DNA of 64,000 nt. It comes from Parietichytrium sp. I65-24A (taxonomy: Eukaryota > Sar > Bigyra > Thraustochytrida > Thraustochytriidae). Within the stretch, counting starts at the first letter, position 1, and every line of letters starts with the position of its first letter. The stretch spans positions 1 through 64,000 of the forward strand of contig BLSF01000110.1 in the NCBI GenBank assembly GCA_012862575.1, written 5' to 3'. The translations under genes were made by a program, and so were the position numbers. Of this stretch, positions 31,267 through 41,864 are shown in pieces. The notes beneath the pieces are model-generated. The model did no database searches and had not been told where the DNA came from. It saw only the letters and a list, made by a program, of their open reading frames with translations.

Positions 31267-32540
31267 TCATTTCCCGTACATGGAGTCGAGCATGGACTCA
31301 AACATCTTGAAGTTGCTGTGCGAAAAGACTTGCTGGCTTTTGGAGTTCCCAGGTTGCGGCTCTGAGTTCTTCTTTTTCTTCTTTTTCTTTTTCTTCTTTT
31401 GCGTCTTGTCGACAGACGATGCTGAGCTTTTCGGTTCTCTTTTCCTTTCAGCAGACGACTTCAATGAAGTCCGTCCTACTGCTGTCGCATTTAACAAATC
31501 GAGCGAAGTCGTTGAGTCGACAGGAAAGGGGACCTCATCTGCATCCCCGGATACGATCGATTGAAAGCTGTCTGGCCTTGTGCGCCCGCCGTGGAAAACT
31601 TCATGATTGTTGCTTATCTTCTTCTTCTCTGCTTTAGCAGACAGCGGGCTCAGATTCGCCCTTGCCTCAACGAGTGACTCTTTCATTTCCCTTTCTTCGG
31701 CAACATTAGTTTGAATGAGGGCTTTCAGCTTATTAGTAGACTTGCCATCCGGCGCTACAAGGCGCTCATCCTCTTCTGGATCGAAGGCTGTGCGGATTCC
31801 CGTGTGTGACAAGTCCGGGATAACAATAGGTTGAATAAGAAGCTTCTTCCAGCTTTCATTCGAAATTTCTGCAATGTTTGGTTTCAGGGATAGCCGATCG
31901 AGGTATGGCACATGCTCTTTCCGTTTGCCCTTCTTTTCTTTTGGAGCGCGTGATTCGCTGTGAAAAACTTGCGAGATTTCGCCGCGTCTCGCTGCAAGAA
32001 CAACAGAAGCTGCCGACAAGCAATGATTGACAGTCAAGTTGGCGAATGCTTTTGTTAGCTCCGCCAAAGCCTTCTTGCAAACTCTCGGTCGGGGGTTCAA
32101 TTTACAACTTACGAACAGAGTCGCCTGCCTGGACATCCTCGGGGAGCCGCATTCTTCTGAGTCGAACGCCTCAAGTCCGTAAGTCTGCACTCTCCACACG
32201 AACAAGTGCCTTGCGACAATCGACACACTCTTCCGGCCGTGGACCACCTGGCCATCCGAAGCCCGCGAGCCTAATGGAACGCCTCCAGCCCTGCCGTGCA
32301 AGCCGCAAGCTAAGCTCTTTAGTGCCCGACCGAATTTGGCGGGGATGCCTCCGATCCAGTCGCAAGCCTCTTCCCTTTTGCTCCTTGCGACGATGTTATC
32401 CAGCCAAATCAGTCACTTACCTCCGTGGATTGATTGACGGTGAAGTGGATGAGCAAGTCGCTGCGAACGAATTCATTATTCCCTTTTCCGCTGGCCATGA
32501 TCGTCTTATTTGCAGAGTCCTTGTGCCAAATTCCATCCAT
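31267..32540 (-). CDS. Putative cyclin-box-like protein with poly-Lys tract (two exons)
   Basis: Model: exon 1 32540-32421 (40 codons) ends at a GTAAGT donor. An in-phase CAG acceptor at 32250-32248 joins exon 2, 32247-31267, giving 366 residues. After splicing, residues about 45-110 (a VVHGRKSVSIVARHLFVWRV helix, then GLEAFDS and RQATLFVSCKLNPRPRVCKK) look like the first cyclin box of transcription-type cyclins (L/K/Q), where the pattern is a helix, D-x-Y/F-D, and LAxKxEExxR. Similarity is by eye and modest. The C-terminal two-thirds are charged and disordered with a run of 11 lysines near residue 325, suggesting nuclear localisation. Acceptor choice and start are both uncertain; no second cyclin box is seen. 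Confidence 0.45.
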
Positions 32541-32630
32541 GTCGTTCACGTCTCCTTCTGCCCATCATAATTCCTCCGTCAATCTGACATTTACATTATT
32601 CATGTCAATTCACTCATCATTCTCAACAAC

Positions 32631-32674
32631 AATAAACATGTTCATTGACTGTGAGAACATTGATTGACTGTGAA
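32631..32674 (+). repeat. Intergenic motif cluster (17-mer copy 2 plus attgactgtgaa)
   Basis: Contains aataaacatgttcattg (also at 4508), followed immediately by attgactgtgag and then attgactgtgaa (also exact at 17982-17993 and 44478-44489). Confidence 0.6.
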
Positions 32675-33483
32675 CAATTTGCTGCGAACTTTCTGTTCTG
32701 TTCGAACCAAGGCAAGTACGACGTTCTTATGGTTTCTACCAAGAGGCCTAGTAGCTCAACGGCACTATTTCGGCAAAGCATCTATGCGAAAGAATAAGCG
32801 CTGGAACCAAGCGGGCAAAGTAAAGGCCAAGGAAGCTAAGGTTATCATTGGGTAGGCCTATGCGGAGAACCGGTGGTGGGAACGGAGCGTGCGAGGAGCC
32901 AGATAATTTCATTCAATAAACTCAGAGTTCATTGAATATAGACGGCGAAAAAGTGTTTTCTAAGAAGTAAACATGTGAGCGGCCGAAAGGGAAGCGAAGT
33001 TTAAAGTGATTAAGCCTCCAGGTTCAACGAGCGTCTCCCGCGAACGGCTGAAATCAGAAGAATATTGAAGGTCATGGCAAGTCTTTCAAGCCTTTCGTCT
33101 CTTCAAGCAGCTTTCGATGGCATCCCTGGAAAAGAAGCACTCCAAGCCTCGAGTGCGAGAAAGAGAAGCACAGCTCTTGAGATCATATCGGAATCTTGAG
33201 ACCCTCTCGCGGGAGCAAGTCCCCAACAATCCAGCAGCACCGATGGCCAACTTGGTCCTCGCTCCTACGAGCGCGAACAGAACCCAAGCGAGACGCTGTC
33301 AAACGCAACCTTTGCAATGCACTTGACCAGAGCTGGCTCAGTCCAAGGCCCGATATCGGTCGAGGTATTTTGAGACATCTCGATCGACTTCCTAATTTTG
33401 AAGGTCTAAGTTCTAAATTCTACACATGCATATTCAGCGCGGCTCACGAGTTCAGAGTTTAAAGTTTAGAGTTCAGTTTCCAA

Positions 33484-33598
33484 TTTTCAGCTTTCAGCTT
33501 TCAGTTTTCAGTTTTCAGTTTTCAGTTTTCAGTTTTCAGTTTTCAGTTTTCAGTTTTCAGTTTTCAGTTTTCAGTTTTCAGTTTTCAGTTTTCAGTTT
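33484..33598. repeat. TTTTCAG heptamer tandem array
   Basis: About 14 perfect 7-nt units preceded by two or three diverged ones (ctttcag). Confidence 0.95.
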
Positions 33599-35168
33599 GG
33601 GCGAGACGCGTTGACAGCGGACAGCACGCAGGGCCAGCGTCCTCGGTCCTCGGTCCTTGGTAGTAGAACTCTGTTCACTGTCCTCAGTCCACAGTTCAGA
33701 AGCGCTCTCCCAGTGCACGGTCTCGTCATGAGAGGAAAACGAGATCTCGGTTCAAAAGTGATAGTAGTGAGTTGTGGAAGTTGACATGTTCCCCACTGTT
33801 TGTTCACTCACGAATATGCTCTGAACATGAAGATGAAGATGAAGATGATCATGAAAGACATGATTATAATTGCAATTTCTCCTATTTCTTGTCGTGAACT
33901 TGTTTTTTTAAACGGTAGGTCAATGCAGAGTTGAATCAATTATGTGTCGAGTTGTTATTTTTAATTGCGGTCTCCCTCGAAATGTAACTTTAAATAAAAT
34001 AAAAGTTCGTTCCCGAGTGACGGCCAGCTCTTCAGCACACATCAAGGCAGGCAGCGCGCGGAGTTCGGTAATGCCACATCATCTCTCCAGAATAGAATTT
34101 CCCGTTTTCTGCGGCAGGTTTGAATACAAGACTTTTGATCCTCCTCACTTCCCCAAACAGGCCCTCCTTCCTCTTCCCCCGCAATTCTCAGCACTTGCCC
34201 TCTCATTCTTATCCTGGATAGCTAATTAGCGGAATGCTACCCTAAAGCCTATCCGAAGGATAAGGGCACAAGACCCACTCTATAACAGTCCTAGGGTATA
34301 GGGTATTAGCGATTAGCACTTCCTTCCTCCTCCTTTCCAGGCCGGGTTGATTATCGAGCGCTATGAATCTCTTTAGAAGGAGGTGACCTTACTGTGAATA
34401 ATCCCGGCAAATCATTTCTCCATAGGACAGATTAGTCGATACAGTAGTAGTGAAACAGTCCGGACCGTGCCGGCCAAACTACGCATACAGTACTGTAGTA
34501 CCCTCCCTCGAAAACAATCGAGCGCTATGAGTATCTCCTGACCACATTACACGAGTCCGTGTGAGGACGGAAGGTGGTTTTGGAGCACTTGTGAGGGCTG
34601 GCCAGTCTTTGTGAGGGTCAGAAAGGCAAGAACCATCGTTTCCGTCGGCTCTCTCCCTCTCACCCGACACACAGGCACACTTTCCCGCTCCTCTCTCGGA
34701 GAAACGCCACCTGGCCAAAACGCAGTGAAACTCCGCGAGAGAGGGCTTGCTCCTCCTTCCACTCCCTCACAATCCCTCACTCTCCCAACCCCAAGCAGTC
34801 CTCACTCGCGCACGAACCGGCATACGCACCGGACCCACCGCGCACCCCCAGGTCCGCGCACTTGCCCACAGCAGGTCCTCGCAGGCCCCCGCAGCACGCC
34901 ACGCCCGGAGACAGCAGAGGCAGGACCTCCCGCCGCGAAGAGCAGGCAGGGAAGAAGCGCGGGCAGAAATCTAGACCTGGAAACAGGCAGACTCGGAGAC
35001 TCGGAGGCGAAAGAGGGCGGAAATCTCGCGCGGAAATCGTCGGCGCAGCTACCGGAGACACGCACATACGCACATACGCCCATACTCATACTCGCAAAGA
35101 GAGAGAAAAAAAAGATTAGGACGGAGATATAGAAGGAGGATATCCGGGCGTACTTAGAGCGATCGAAA

Positions 35169-36977
35169 ATGGGCAACAGCAAGGGCAAGCTGGGTATGGG
35201 AAAGAAAGGGCCAAAAGAGGCGAGCGCGAAGAAGAGTAGGCCCAAGTCGAGCGACAACACGGAGCAGAATGTGGAGATTCTGCTGAACAAAGGGCCAATC
35301 AGCGACTTTTATGAGGTGGACTACAACACGGTGCTGGGGAAAGGGCACTATGCGGTGGTGAACTTGGGCGTGGACAAACGCACTGGGCTGCAGGTGGCCA
35401 TCAAGAGGATTCAAATCTCAAAGTCGCGCGTGGAGGCGCTGAAGAGAGAAGTGGAGGTCTTGCGGAAGGTCGGCAGGCACCCGAACATCGTCACCCTGTA
35501 CGACATCTTCATCACTGACACCGAGCTCATCCTGGTGCTGGAGCTCCTTCTCGGCGGAGAGCTCTTCGATAGGATGGTGGAGAAAGGCCCGTACAGCGAG
35601 CGGGAAGCAAGCCATCACATTAGAAAGATCGGCCAAGCGCTAAAGTATCTTCATCGTGCCGGAATTGTCCACCGCGATTTGAAGCCTGAAAACCTGATCC
35701 TCACACACAAGGGCGAAAATAGCGAGCTAAAAATTGCGGATTTCGGTCTCGCCAACATCGTCGACAATACTGAGAACGCGACAATGAAGACTGTGTGCGG
35801 AACCTGGGCGTACTGCGCGCCAGAGGTGAAAACCACCATGATGGAGGAAGGCGGGCCTGCTTGCTACACTGCTAAAGTTGACCTGTGGAGCGTGGGCGTG
35901 ATCCTCTTTGTGATTCTCGGCGCTTACCATCCCTTTGACGCAGACGGAGATGCAAGCGATGCTCAGCTGTGGAGTAACATCTGCAGCGGCAAGTTCGATT
36001 TCAACGACCCGGCATGGGACCACATCTCCTCAGGTGCAAAAGACCTCATCCGCAAACTAGTCGTAGTAGACCCTGAGAAGAGGTTGGATACTGACGAGCT
36101 CTTGTCTCATCCGTGGATCCGCTCCTCTGGCTCTGTACCAGCAACCCCCATCACGCCAAACATTAACAAGTCGCTGACAGACTACAACGACAAGCGCAAG
36201 TCTCGCAATCCTATATTTGGGAAGCTGAAGGGTATGAACCCGCTTGCAAGCCAAGGCAACAACGCGCCGGAGTCCCATCACGCTGCACTTGGGACGCAGC
36301 AAATCACCGAGCAAGATCTTGCCGAGCAGAGGCGGATGCTACACGAGCAGCGAGTCGCTGAAACAAAGCAGAAGCTGCAAGTTATCCACTACCAGCAGCA
36401 GCAACACCTGAAGCAGCAGCAACAGCAGCAGCACCAACTTGTATTACAGCAGCAGCAGCAGCAACAGCAGCAGCTGGTACAGCTTGGCCAGCAGGTCGAC
36501 CAGCAGCACTTTGCGCAGATGCAGAGACAATTTCAGGAGCATCTCCACCAACTGCAGGTTCTGTTTCACCAGCAGCAACAGCAGTTGCTGTCGCAGCAGC
36601 AAAACGAAATGCAGCAAGCTCTCCAGCACGTTAACGACCAGGGTTCTGGTTCAGATGAACGCCAGCGCACATCAGTCCGCTTTGCGGACGAGGTTCCTAC
36701 CCACTCTGTGAATATTTCAAGTAACGCTGGTCACCAGCAAAGCCATCAAAATGTGCACCACGGCGCCCCAATGAGCGGGCACATAGAGGCAGACACTACC
36801 ATATACGATACAAGCGCCCACAGCGGGCATCTGAAACACGACGGCGACGCAATGGTAGATTCTGAGGAGCCTCCTGAAGCCCCTACTCTGCCCAAGTTGA
36901 CGCTCAATACTCTGCTTCCCAAGGATGCCTCCACAGCTGGGAACATGGAGCTTGAGACACCTCGAGTCGGCGGCTGA
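35169..36977 (+). CDS. CAMK-type serine/threonine protein kinase with polyQ tail
   Basis: 602 residues from an ATG at 35169. The N-terminus MGNSKGK fits an N-myristoylation signal followed by a polybasic stretch, suggesting membrane attachment. The kinase domain spans about 48-318: glycine loop LGKGHYAVVNLG, VAIK lysine at 79, GGELFDRMVEKG, HRDLKPEN catalytic loop, DFG in KIADFGLANI, a CGTWAYCAPE activation segment, and the WSVGVILF helix. These are hallmarks of CaMK/CDPK/CHK2-like kinases. No EF-hands follow. Residues about 375-500 are Gln-rich with several polyQ runs, probably disordered or coiled coil, and the last 100 residues are His/Asp/Pro-rich. All catalytic residues are present, so activity is expected. 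Confidence 0.92.
   Translation: MGNSKGKLGMGKKGPKEASAKKSRPKSSDNTEQNVEILLNKGPISDFYEVDYNTVLGKGHYAVVNLGVDKRTGLQVAIKRIQISKSRVEALKREVEVLRKVGRHPNIVTLYDIFITDTELILVLELLLGGELFDRMVEKGPYSEREASHHIRKIGQALKYLHRAGIVHRDLKPENLILTHKGENSELKIADFGLANIVDNTENATMKTVCGTWAYCAPEVKTTMMEEGGPACYTAKVDLWSVGVILFVILGAYHPFDADGDASDAQLWSNICSGKFDFNDPAWDHISSGAKDLIRKLVVVDPEKRLDTDELLSHPWIRSSGSVPATPITPNINKSLTDYNDKRKSRNPIFGKLKGMNPLASQGNNAPESHHAALGTQQITEQDLAEQRRMLHEQRVAETKQKLQVIHYQQQQHLKQQQQQQHQLVLQQQQQQQQQLVQLGQQVDQQHFAQMQRQFQEHLHQLQVLFHQQQQQLLSQQQNEMQQALQHVNDQGSGSDERQRTSVRFADEVPTHSVNISSNAGHQQSHQNVHHGAPMSGHIEADTTIYDTSAHSGHLKHDGDAMVDSEEPPEAPTLPKLTLNTLLPKDASTAGNMELETPRVGG
36390..36640 (+). repeat. CAG-rich (polyQ-coding) repeat
   Basis: Imperfect CAG/CAA codon runs inside the kinase gene, the longest encoding 8-9 Gln in a row. 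Confidence 0.9.
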
Positions 36978-37778
36978 GGTGCTTGCGAGAAATCTCATCT
37001 TTGAGTGAACTCGATTGTCCCGCAGAGGCGTTTCACTCTGATGGATTTCTTCTTCCCTTGTTTTGTCTTTCATTGCGTGCCTCCAATCAAAAGTCAACTG
37101 ACAAGATTTTCTTCAAAAGGGAATTTGCAAGCATTGGGATAATTGGCAAATCAGCGCCATTTGCCAAATTTCACTCGGCCCCATTGCAGTGGGAGCTGCG
37201 ACTCGATCCAAGTTGACTATACAGTTTTGTTTCTTCCCCTCTCCCTCTTCCCTCGTTCTTGTCTGCGTTCTATTGATTCCAAGTACAAGCCGTAAATTTA
37301 CTGTTAATCAAACAAATCGGTCACTCGACGGTGATGTAGTTGTCCTTTGCCCTTTTTTAGTTACTTTTGATTTTTTAAATACACTGCAGCAGTATAAATG
37401 AACGTCATTGCCAGGGCAAGCTGCAGTCTTGATCTCATATATACACAGAAAGTTTCAACACAGTGTCGCATCGCTCGAAATTCTGTCCAACTCCCTCCGC
37501 AGGCGCTTTTTGAGCGACATTGGTCACTGCAGCAGACTGTCAATCAGACCGTCACGTTTCTCTCGAGAGGGCCATGCATTAAAACATATCACACCAGAGC
37601 ACTTCATTCATAAACTCTCCCAAGCGCCAGACTAGACAAGCAAATCCTCAGCCTTTGCGTGGGCACAAGCGCCCAAGGTTTTCCAAAGTGAGCAGGCGGC
37701 GTTGAGCATACTGCTCTCGAGTCTCCATCATTTATAGTAATGTTGCAAGGTTTCAAATGCTCGCTTGATTGCGCTCTT
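36978..37778. other. Convergent intergenic region
   Basis: Between the kinase and RNA methyltransferase 3' ends. No gene or repeat of note. Confidence 0.5.
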
Positions 37779-38486
37779 TTATTCGTCATCTGCCGCAAAG
37801 AGGGCTCCGCCCTGGAAATCGTCAAATTGAGCGTCCACTGTCTCGCGCTTTTGCCTACGTTCGTCTTGTAGCCGAAAGTCCATTGCGCTCGTTGGTCCGC
37901 TCTGCACAGGGACGTCTTTTACCACAAACTTCTCGTCCTCTCGGCGATGCTCTGGATATTGTGCCCACGCCGCAAAGTGTTGAAAGGCGATGCTCGCAGC
38001 AACTGCAACATTCAGCGATGCGGTACCGTCGCCATAGTGCGGGATGTACACGAAGTAGTCACAAAACGAGCATTGCTTGTCGCTCATGCCGTGACCTTCG
38101 TTCCCAAGCATGAACGCCACAGACTTGCCCGGTGCGAAAGGCTTCTCCAAAAGGCTCTTCGCCTGGTCCTTGATCTCAAGCCCGCAAATGTCACAGCCCT
38201 GGTCCTTAGCATATTGCACCGCGGCCGCGAGATTCTCAAAGTAGGTCACAGGTACGTGTTTGTGAGTGCCTTGGGACCCGAAAAACTGTGTATTCTTCGC
38301 ACTTCCTGCTACCAGCACCTCACGCACTCCAAACGCGCAAGCAGATCGGAGTAGAGTGCCGACATTCTGCTTCTTCGCGACATTGTTCAAGATCACATAG
38401 AACCGCACAGCCCCGCTCTCCGACAGCGCGTTATTCGTCCCGAGACCCAGATTTTGCCCCGCTTGCCTGTCTTGAACCAGCTCCAT
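37779..38486 (-). CDS. TrmH/SpoU-family RNA 2'-O-methyltransferase
   Basis: 235 residues from an ATG at 38486, single exon. The SPOUT (knotted) methyltransferase motifs are in order: NNVAKKQNVGTLLRSACAFG (motif 1, with the catalytic-type Asn and Arg), VAFMLGNEGHGMS (motif 2) and IPHYGDGTASLNVAVAASIA (motif 3). The family methylates the ribose of tRNA or rRNA using S-adenosylmethionine; the exact target cannot be told from sequence. The C-terminal 50 residues are charged and disordered. No mitochondrial or plastid presequence is evident. It is convergent with the kinase gene and divergent from the tetraspanin gene. Confidence 0.9.
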   Translation of the reverse strand: MELVQDRQAGQNLGLGTNNALSESGAVRFYVILNNVAKKQNVGTLLRSACAFGVREVLVAGSAKNTQFFGSQGTHKHVPVTYFENLAAAVQYAKDQGCDICGLEIKDQAKSLLEKPFAPGKSVAFMLGNEGHGMSDKQCSFCDYFVYIPHYGDGTASLNVAVAASIAFQHFAAWAQYPEHRREDEKFVVKDVPVQSGPTSAMDFRLQDERRQKRETVDAQFDDFQGGALFAADDE

Positions 38487-39846
38487 TTCTGTCCCCTATC
38501 TCCACGACGTTCTCCAGAGTCCAATGTCAATGCGGACGTGGCCGGCGGCTGGGCTTCTTTCCGTGGCTATATGCGCTGTATTCGCTGTATTCACTGTATT
38601 CGCTGTGCGCCTTTTCAAGTTTCTCCGAGAGCTTTTCGCGCACCCAAATACACACTCTTCGCTTCGTTGGCAACAACTTTTGCGTATTTGTGCGAATGTA
38701 ATCACCACCGCACTGTGGTAGGATATACCGTTTCTCACTAACGTTCGCTTCCACGTACGTGTACGTACGTACGTGTACCCACAGTCAGTATGTATGTGCT
38801 CGTGTACTCACAGTGAGAGAGGAGTGCTAGTCGTTGGTAATGAAGTAGTGTTGGTCAACTCGTGGCCACACCCTCCACACCCGCAAGTTCGTGAGCGAAC
38901 ACAAGGAGCGTTCGAGAACAAGGAAGCAATCACTGGAACCCAAGACCCAGCAACGAGCCGATTGGAACCCACCTGAACGACACACATGCACACTTTGATG
39001 GGTAAGAATCAATGCTTTGAACGGGAAAGCATCGCAAACACTCGTACGAAATGAGCGCAGGTTTCAATACAAGTCTACCTGGAACTTGTTATGCCTTTTA
39101 TAGAATATTCTTTCATTAGAAGCTTGCCGCTCAGGCAAGTTTTCTCGCCAAGATCATGGGATTCTGCTTCGAATTCTGCTCCGAAAACAGGTCAAGTCTT
39201 TTGCTCCACTAGGTTAGTGTCAATAAGACAATCCAGTTTCTTCGATCCCGCTTCCTGTAAGTTACAGCACGTTCACTTTTTCGGAGAGGAAATGAGACGT
39301 ATTTGTCCAATGGAATAGAGACGCGAGTACCGGTACGTACGTACACACACAAGGAGAAAAAGATTGTGGGGGGTAGTAGTGCATCTATCTATTCATTAGC
39401 GTATGCAAATGGCAGCTGTAGCGACTTTATTAACGAATATTATAATGCCCCAGAAGAGGGCATTAGACCATTCCTAATGGTCCTACTCGTAACCCACTAA
39501 TAAGAAACCAAAACGCAAGCTTAGTTCAAGTACTAGTAACCGTACTATTAGAATAGCTATACTAATCCGACTGAGGCTCAGTAGTAGCCCAACGGATAGA
39601 ATAGTGGCGCTATGCCTCGAGCTAGTCATGTCAGCACCAAAATGAGCAGTGATTTGGTCAGAGACTTGGAATTTGCAGAGTGATAGAACAATAATTTAGT
39701 CTCGAGAACGTGCTGTTGGAGTGAGCGTTATAAGGAGTGAAAGAGAGGAAAAGTGAAGAAGAGGGAGACACAGAGAGACAGAAAGACAGAGAAAGAGAAA
39801 GAGAAAGAGAGCGGAGGCGTCGGATGAGGGGAGAGGATCGTGAAGG
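38487..39846. other. Divergent intergenic region
   Basis: Contains tgtattcgc repeats (38575-38612), an acgtacgt-rich stretch (38753-38776), and a GA-rich run (39740-39812) just before the tetraspanin ATG. No gene supported. Confidence 0.5.
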
Positions 39847-40731
39847 ATGGTGCTGTGCAAGAAGGAGAACCTGGAGGCCATCTTGCGAATGATGGCAGTG
39901 GCGCAAGGGGTGACATCGTTCGTGATTATGGTGATTGCCGCAGTGGTGGCAGGCGACACGCTGGTTCGAGACGGCATTGGGCCGGGCCCGGGGAACAGCG
40001 CGGGGATGATTGCGTTGTTGAGCGCGTATTGCATGTTTGCGTGCATGTGCGGGAAATACGGAGGCAGGTCACACAACAAATGGTGCCTCTTGATCTACGT
40101 GACGTCGCTTTTGTTTTCAACCTTGGTGCAAATCTTCGTGAGCTCAGCCGCGGCCACAAATTGGGATGTCGTCCCGGCCGAAGAGCAGCTAGCTTGTGCG
40201 GCGGAAGGATACAACGAGTCTTGCGCGGACATTCTGTATGATGAGCCACGAATTAAGCTTCGGGCTTTGTGGGCAACCATTGTGGAATCTTCTCAAACGG
40301 ACCAGCACATGGTCAAACTCCTTGAGACGGTCCAAACTGATGGCGCGTGCTGTGGCTTCAACCCTCCATACTCGTGCACTTCCGAAGGCTGTGGCGCAGA
40401 GCCGTATTGGTTTAACGCCACATTTAACTGCGACGTGGTCATCGAAAGAGACAACGGGGTCGTGTACTATCCCGGTTGCCCATATCATCTCCCGGGAAGC
40501 AATTGCATGGTGTTCGATTATGAGCTCGGGTGCGTTCATCAGTTCCAGGTGTTCCTTCTCAACCGATATCAACCCCTCCTTAGAGCTATCGGAAGTCTGG
40601 CTTGGATCGTCGTCATCTCCGCGATCTTTGCTGCTCTTCTCTTTTGCAAGCGGAAAGACCATGACGTGCTCCCCACAACTTTCGTTCTCAATAAAGTACC
40701 GAAAATTCCAAATTGGGAGTGGGATGGTTGA
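39847..40731 (+). CDS. Tetraspanin-like four-helix membrane protein
   Basis: 294 residues from an ATG at 39847. The hydrophobic segments are near 12-38, 50-68, 80-100 and 243-265, with a large cysteine-rich extracellular loop at about 102-240. The loop contains the CCG motif (residues 168-170) plus PYSC, EGC and later cysteines, which is the tetraspanin hallmark. Tetraspanins organise membrane microdomains at the cell surface and on endosomes. A short cytosolic tail follows the fourth helix. The fourth helix has no strongly polar residue. Distant from any named subgroup. Confidence 0.8.
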   Translation: MVLCKKENLEAILRMMAVAQGVTSFVIMVIAAVVAGDTLVRDGIGPGPGNSAGMIALLSAYCMFACMCGKYGGRSHNKWCLLIYVTSLLFSTLVQIFVSSAAATNWDVVPAEEQLACAAEGYNESCADILYDEPRIKLRALWATIVESSQTDQHMVKLLETVQTDGACCGFNPPYSCTSEGCGAEPYWFNATFNCDVVIERDNGVVYYPGCPYHLPGSNCMVFDYELGCVHQFQVFLLNRYQPLLRAIGSLAWIVVISAIFAALLFCKRKDHDVLPTTFVLNKVPKIPNWEWDG

Positions 40732-41186
40732 GCTCTGGGTGCGTCTTTTGAGTCTTTGAGACCAGTACACTTGCTTCCGTAGCACGAGTGAATCTCGTCT
40801 TCTCTCAGCTCGTTGACGCTTCGTACGCTGGCTTTGTCTCGACATTGCACACATAGCCCGCACGTGGTAGGTTGCTTCGTTGATATGGGCTCTATATCTT
40901 GCCCGCAAACCGCTGCCATTGACGAAAAACAGGCAACGAAGCAAAGCGTGATCTTCGATGCGTTGAAATTCACATCTTTTTCCTGAAACGACGTTTGTGT
41001 AGGCTGTTCCATCGTCAGGACATTGGTCTGCGAAGAAATCCTCATGTGATCGCAGATGTCTCTCAAAAGGCAAAGAGAAGAGCAATGGCTACCAGGGCTC
41101 CTTACTTTAATGAACCTACACTATGGTCTAAGAAGTCCATTTCAGGGAGAAACGTTCAAGCTTTTCTAAAATCGCAAAGTTGATGA
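40732..41186. other. Convergent intergenic region
   Basis: 455 bases between converging genes; no gene seen. Confidence 0.5.
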
Positions 41187-41864
41187 TCACAAGAACGAGT
41201 CATTCCACAAAGCTGTGTTGATCGTTGGCGCCAAGAGACTCACTTTTTCATCACTTGGAGAGAGGCCAGGGTACCCTGCCGTAGGACCACCAGCGCGATA
41301 GGGTATTGCATCGTCAAAAGCCTTTAACGCAGCGAGAGTCTCGAGATCGCTCTTCCGGCTCTCTACTGATGGATAGCTTGAGTCATGGATGTCTGCTAGT
41401 GCATCCTTTGCTGCGCAAGCTTCATCAAGCTTTGCCAAAAGTGCCTCTCTTTGCTTCGCAAACTCGGCGGTCTCAACCAAGCTTGATGCAAAAGTCTCCT
41501 TCGCCAGCTCGAGGACGGCATTCTGGAAGTCTTGATCTGCGAGGGTCTTTTCAAGCACAATGATCGAAGGCTTGTTCTCGATCTGAAGTTTCAGACCCGC
41601 CCTGTAAATCGTATCTTGCAAATCGCATTCCACAAGCTCTAAAGCCACAAGACACGAAGAGCGGCGCAACGACACATCAAAATAGAGACATTCAACCAAG
41701 GCTGTCAATATTTCTCGTGTAATGAGTTCCATCACTTCTGGTCCTCCTGTCAAAAGAGGGCCAATTTCATTTTCCATCCAATACGATGAGATGGTGAGAT
41801 AGCAGCAGAGTTCAGCTTGAGGTCCTCCCAGAGCGCCCAGCACCATCCCAGGATGCCGTCCCAT
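41187..41864 (-). CDS. Unknown helical protein, possibly lacking a 5' exon
   Basis: 225 residues from the ATG at 41864. Residues about 20-105 look like a compact helical domain with several Cys and Leu/Ile-rich helices. About 115-165 is a charged amphipathic helix (FQNAVLELAKE ... KQREALLAKLDEACAAKDAL), and the last 50 residues are extended. A tttacag acceptor-like sequence sits 9 bases upstream of the ATG, so a 5' exon may exist. A GTGAGT donor near 42378 has no convincing coding sequence upstream of it. The family is not recognised. Confidence 0.6.
   Translation of the reverse strand: MGRHPGMVLGALGGPQAELCCYLTISSYWMENEIGPLLTGGPEVMELITREILTALVECLYFDVSLRRSSCLVALELVECDLQDTIYRAGLKLQIENKPSIIVLEKTLADQDFQNAVLELAKETFASSLVETAEFAKQREALLAKLDEACAAKDALADIHDSSYPSVESRKSDLETLAALKAFDDAIPYRAGGPTAGYPGLSPSDEKVSLLAPTINTALWNDSFL

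Larger units (their letters stand above)
32541..35168. other. Long divergent intergenic region
   Basis: About 2.6 kb upstream of the cyclin-like gene (minus) and the kinase (plus). It holds the motif pair at 32631-32674 and the TTTTCAG array. The last 600 bases before the kinase ATG are purine/C-rich and probably 5' leader. No gene supported. Confidence 0.5.

Noticed and set aside
32000-32112. GTAAGT donor and pyrimidine-rich CAG acceptor inside the cyclin-like gene
   Set aside because: The acceptor would shift the frame into an early stop, and the in-frame sequence across it (VSCKLNPRPR) fits the cyclin-box pattern, so read-through is preferred.
33484-33598. Telomere-like heptamer array
   Set aside because: The unit TTTTCAG is not the usual TTTAGGG type, contains no GGG, and is internal between genes.
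36444-36629. Leu-rich minus-strand frame
   Set aside because: Antisense reading of the CAG repeat in the kinase gene (CTG to Leu).
39847-40731. Claudin-like protein instead of tetraspanin
   Set aside because: The large second loop with CCG and several further cysteines fits tetraspanins; claudins carry a W-GLW-C-C motif in the first loop, which is absent.
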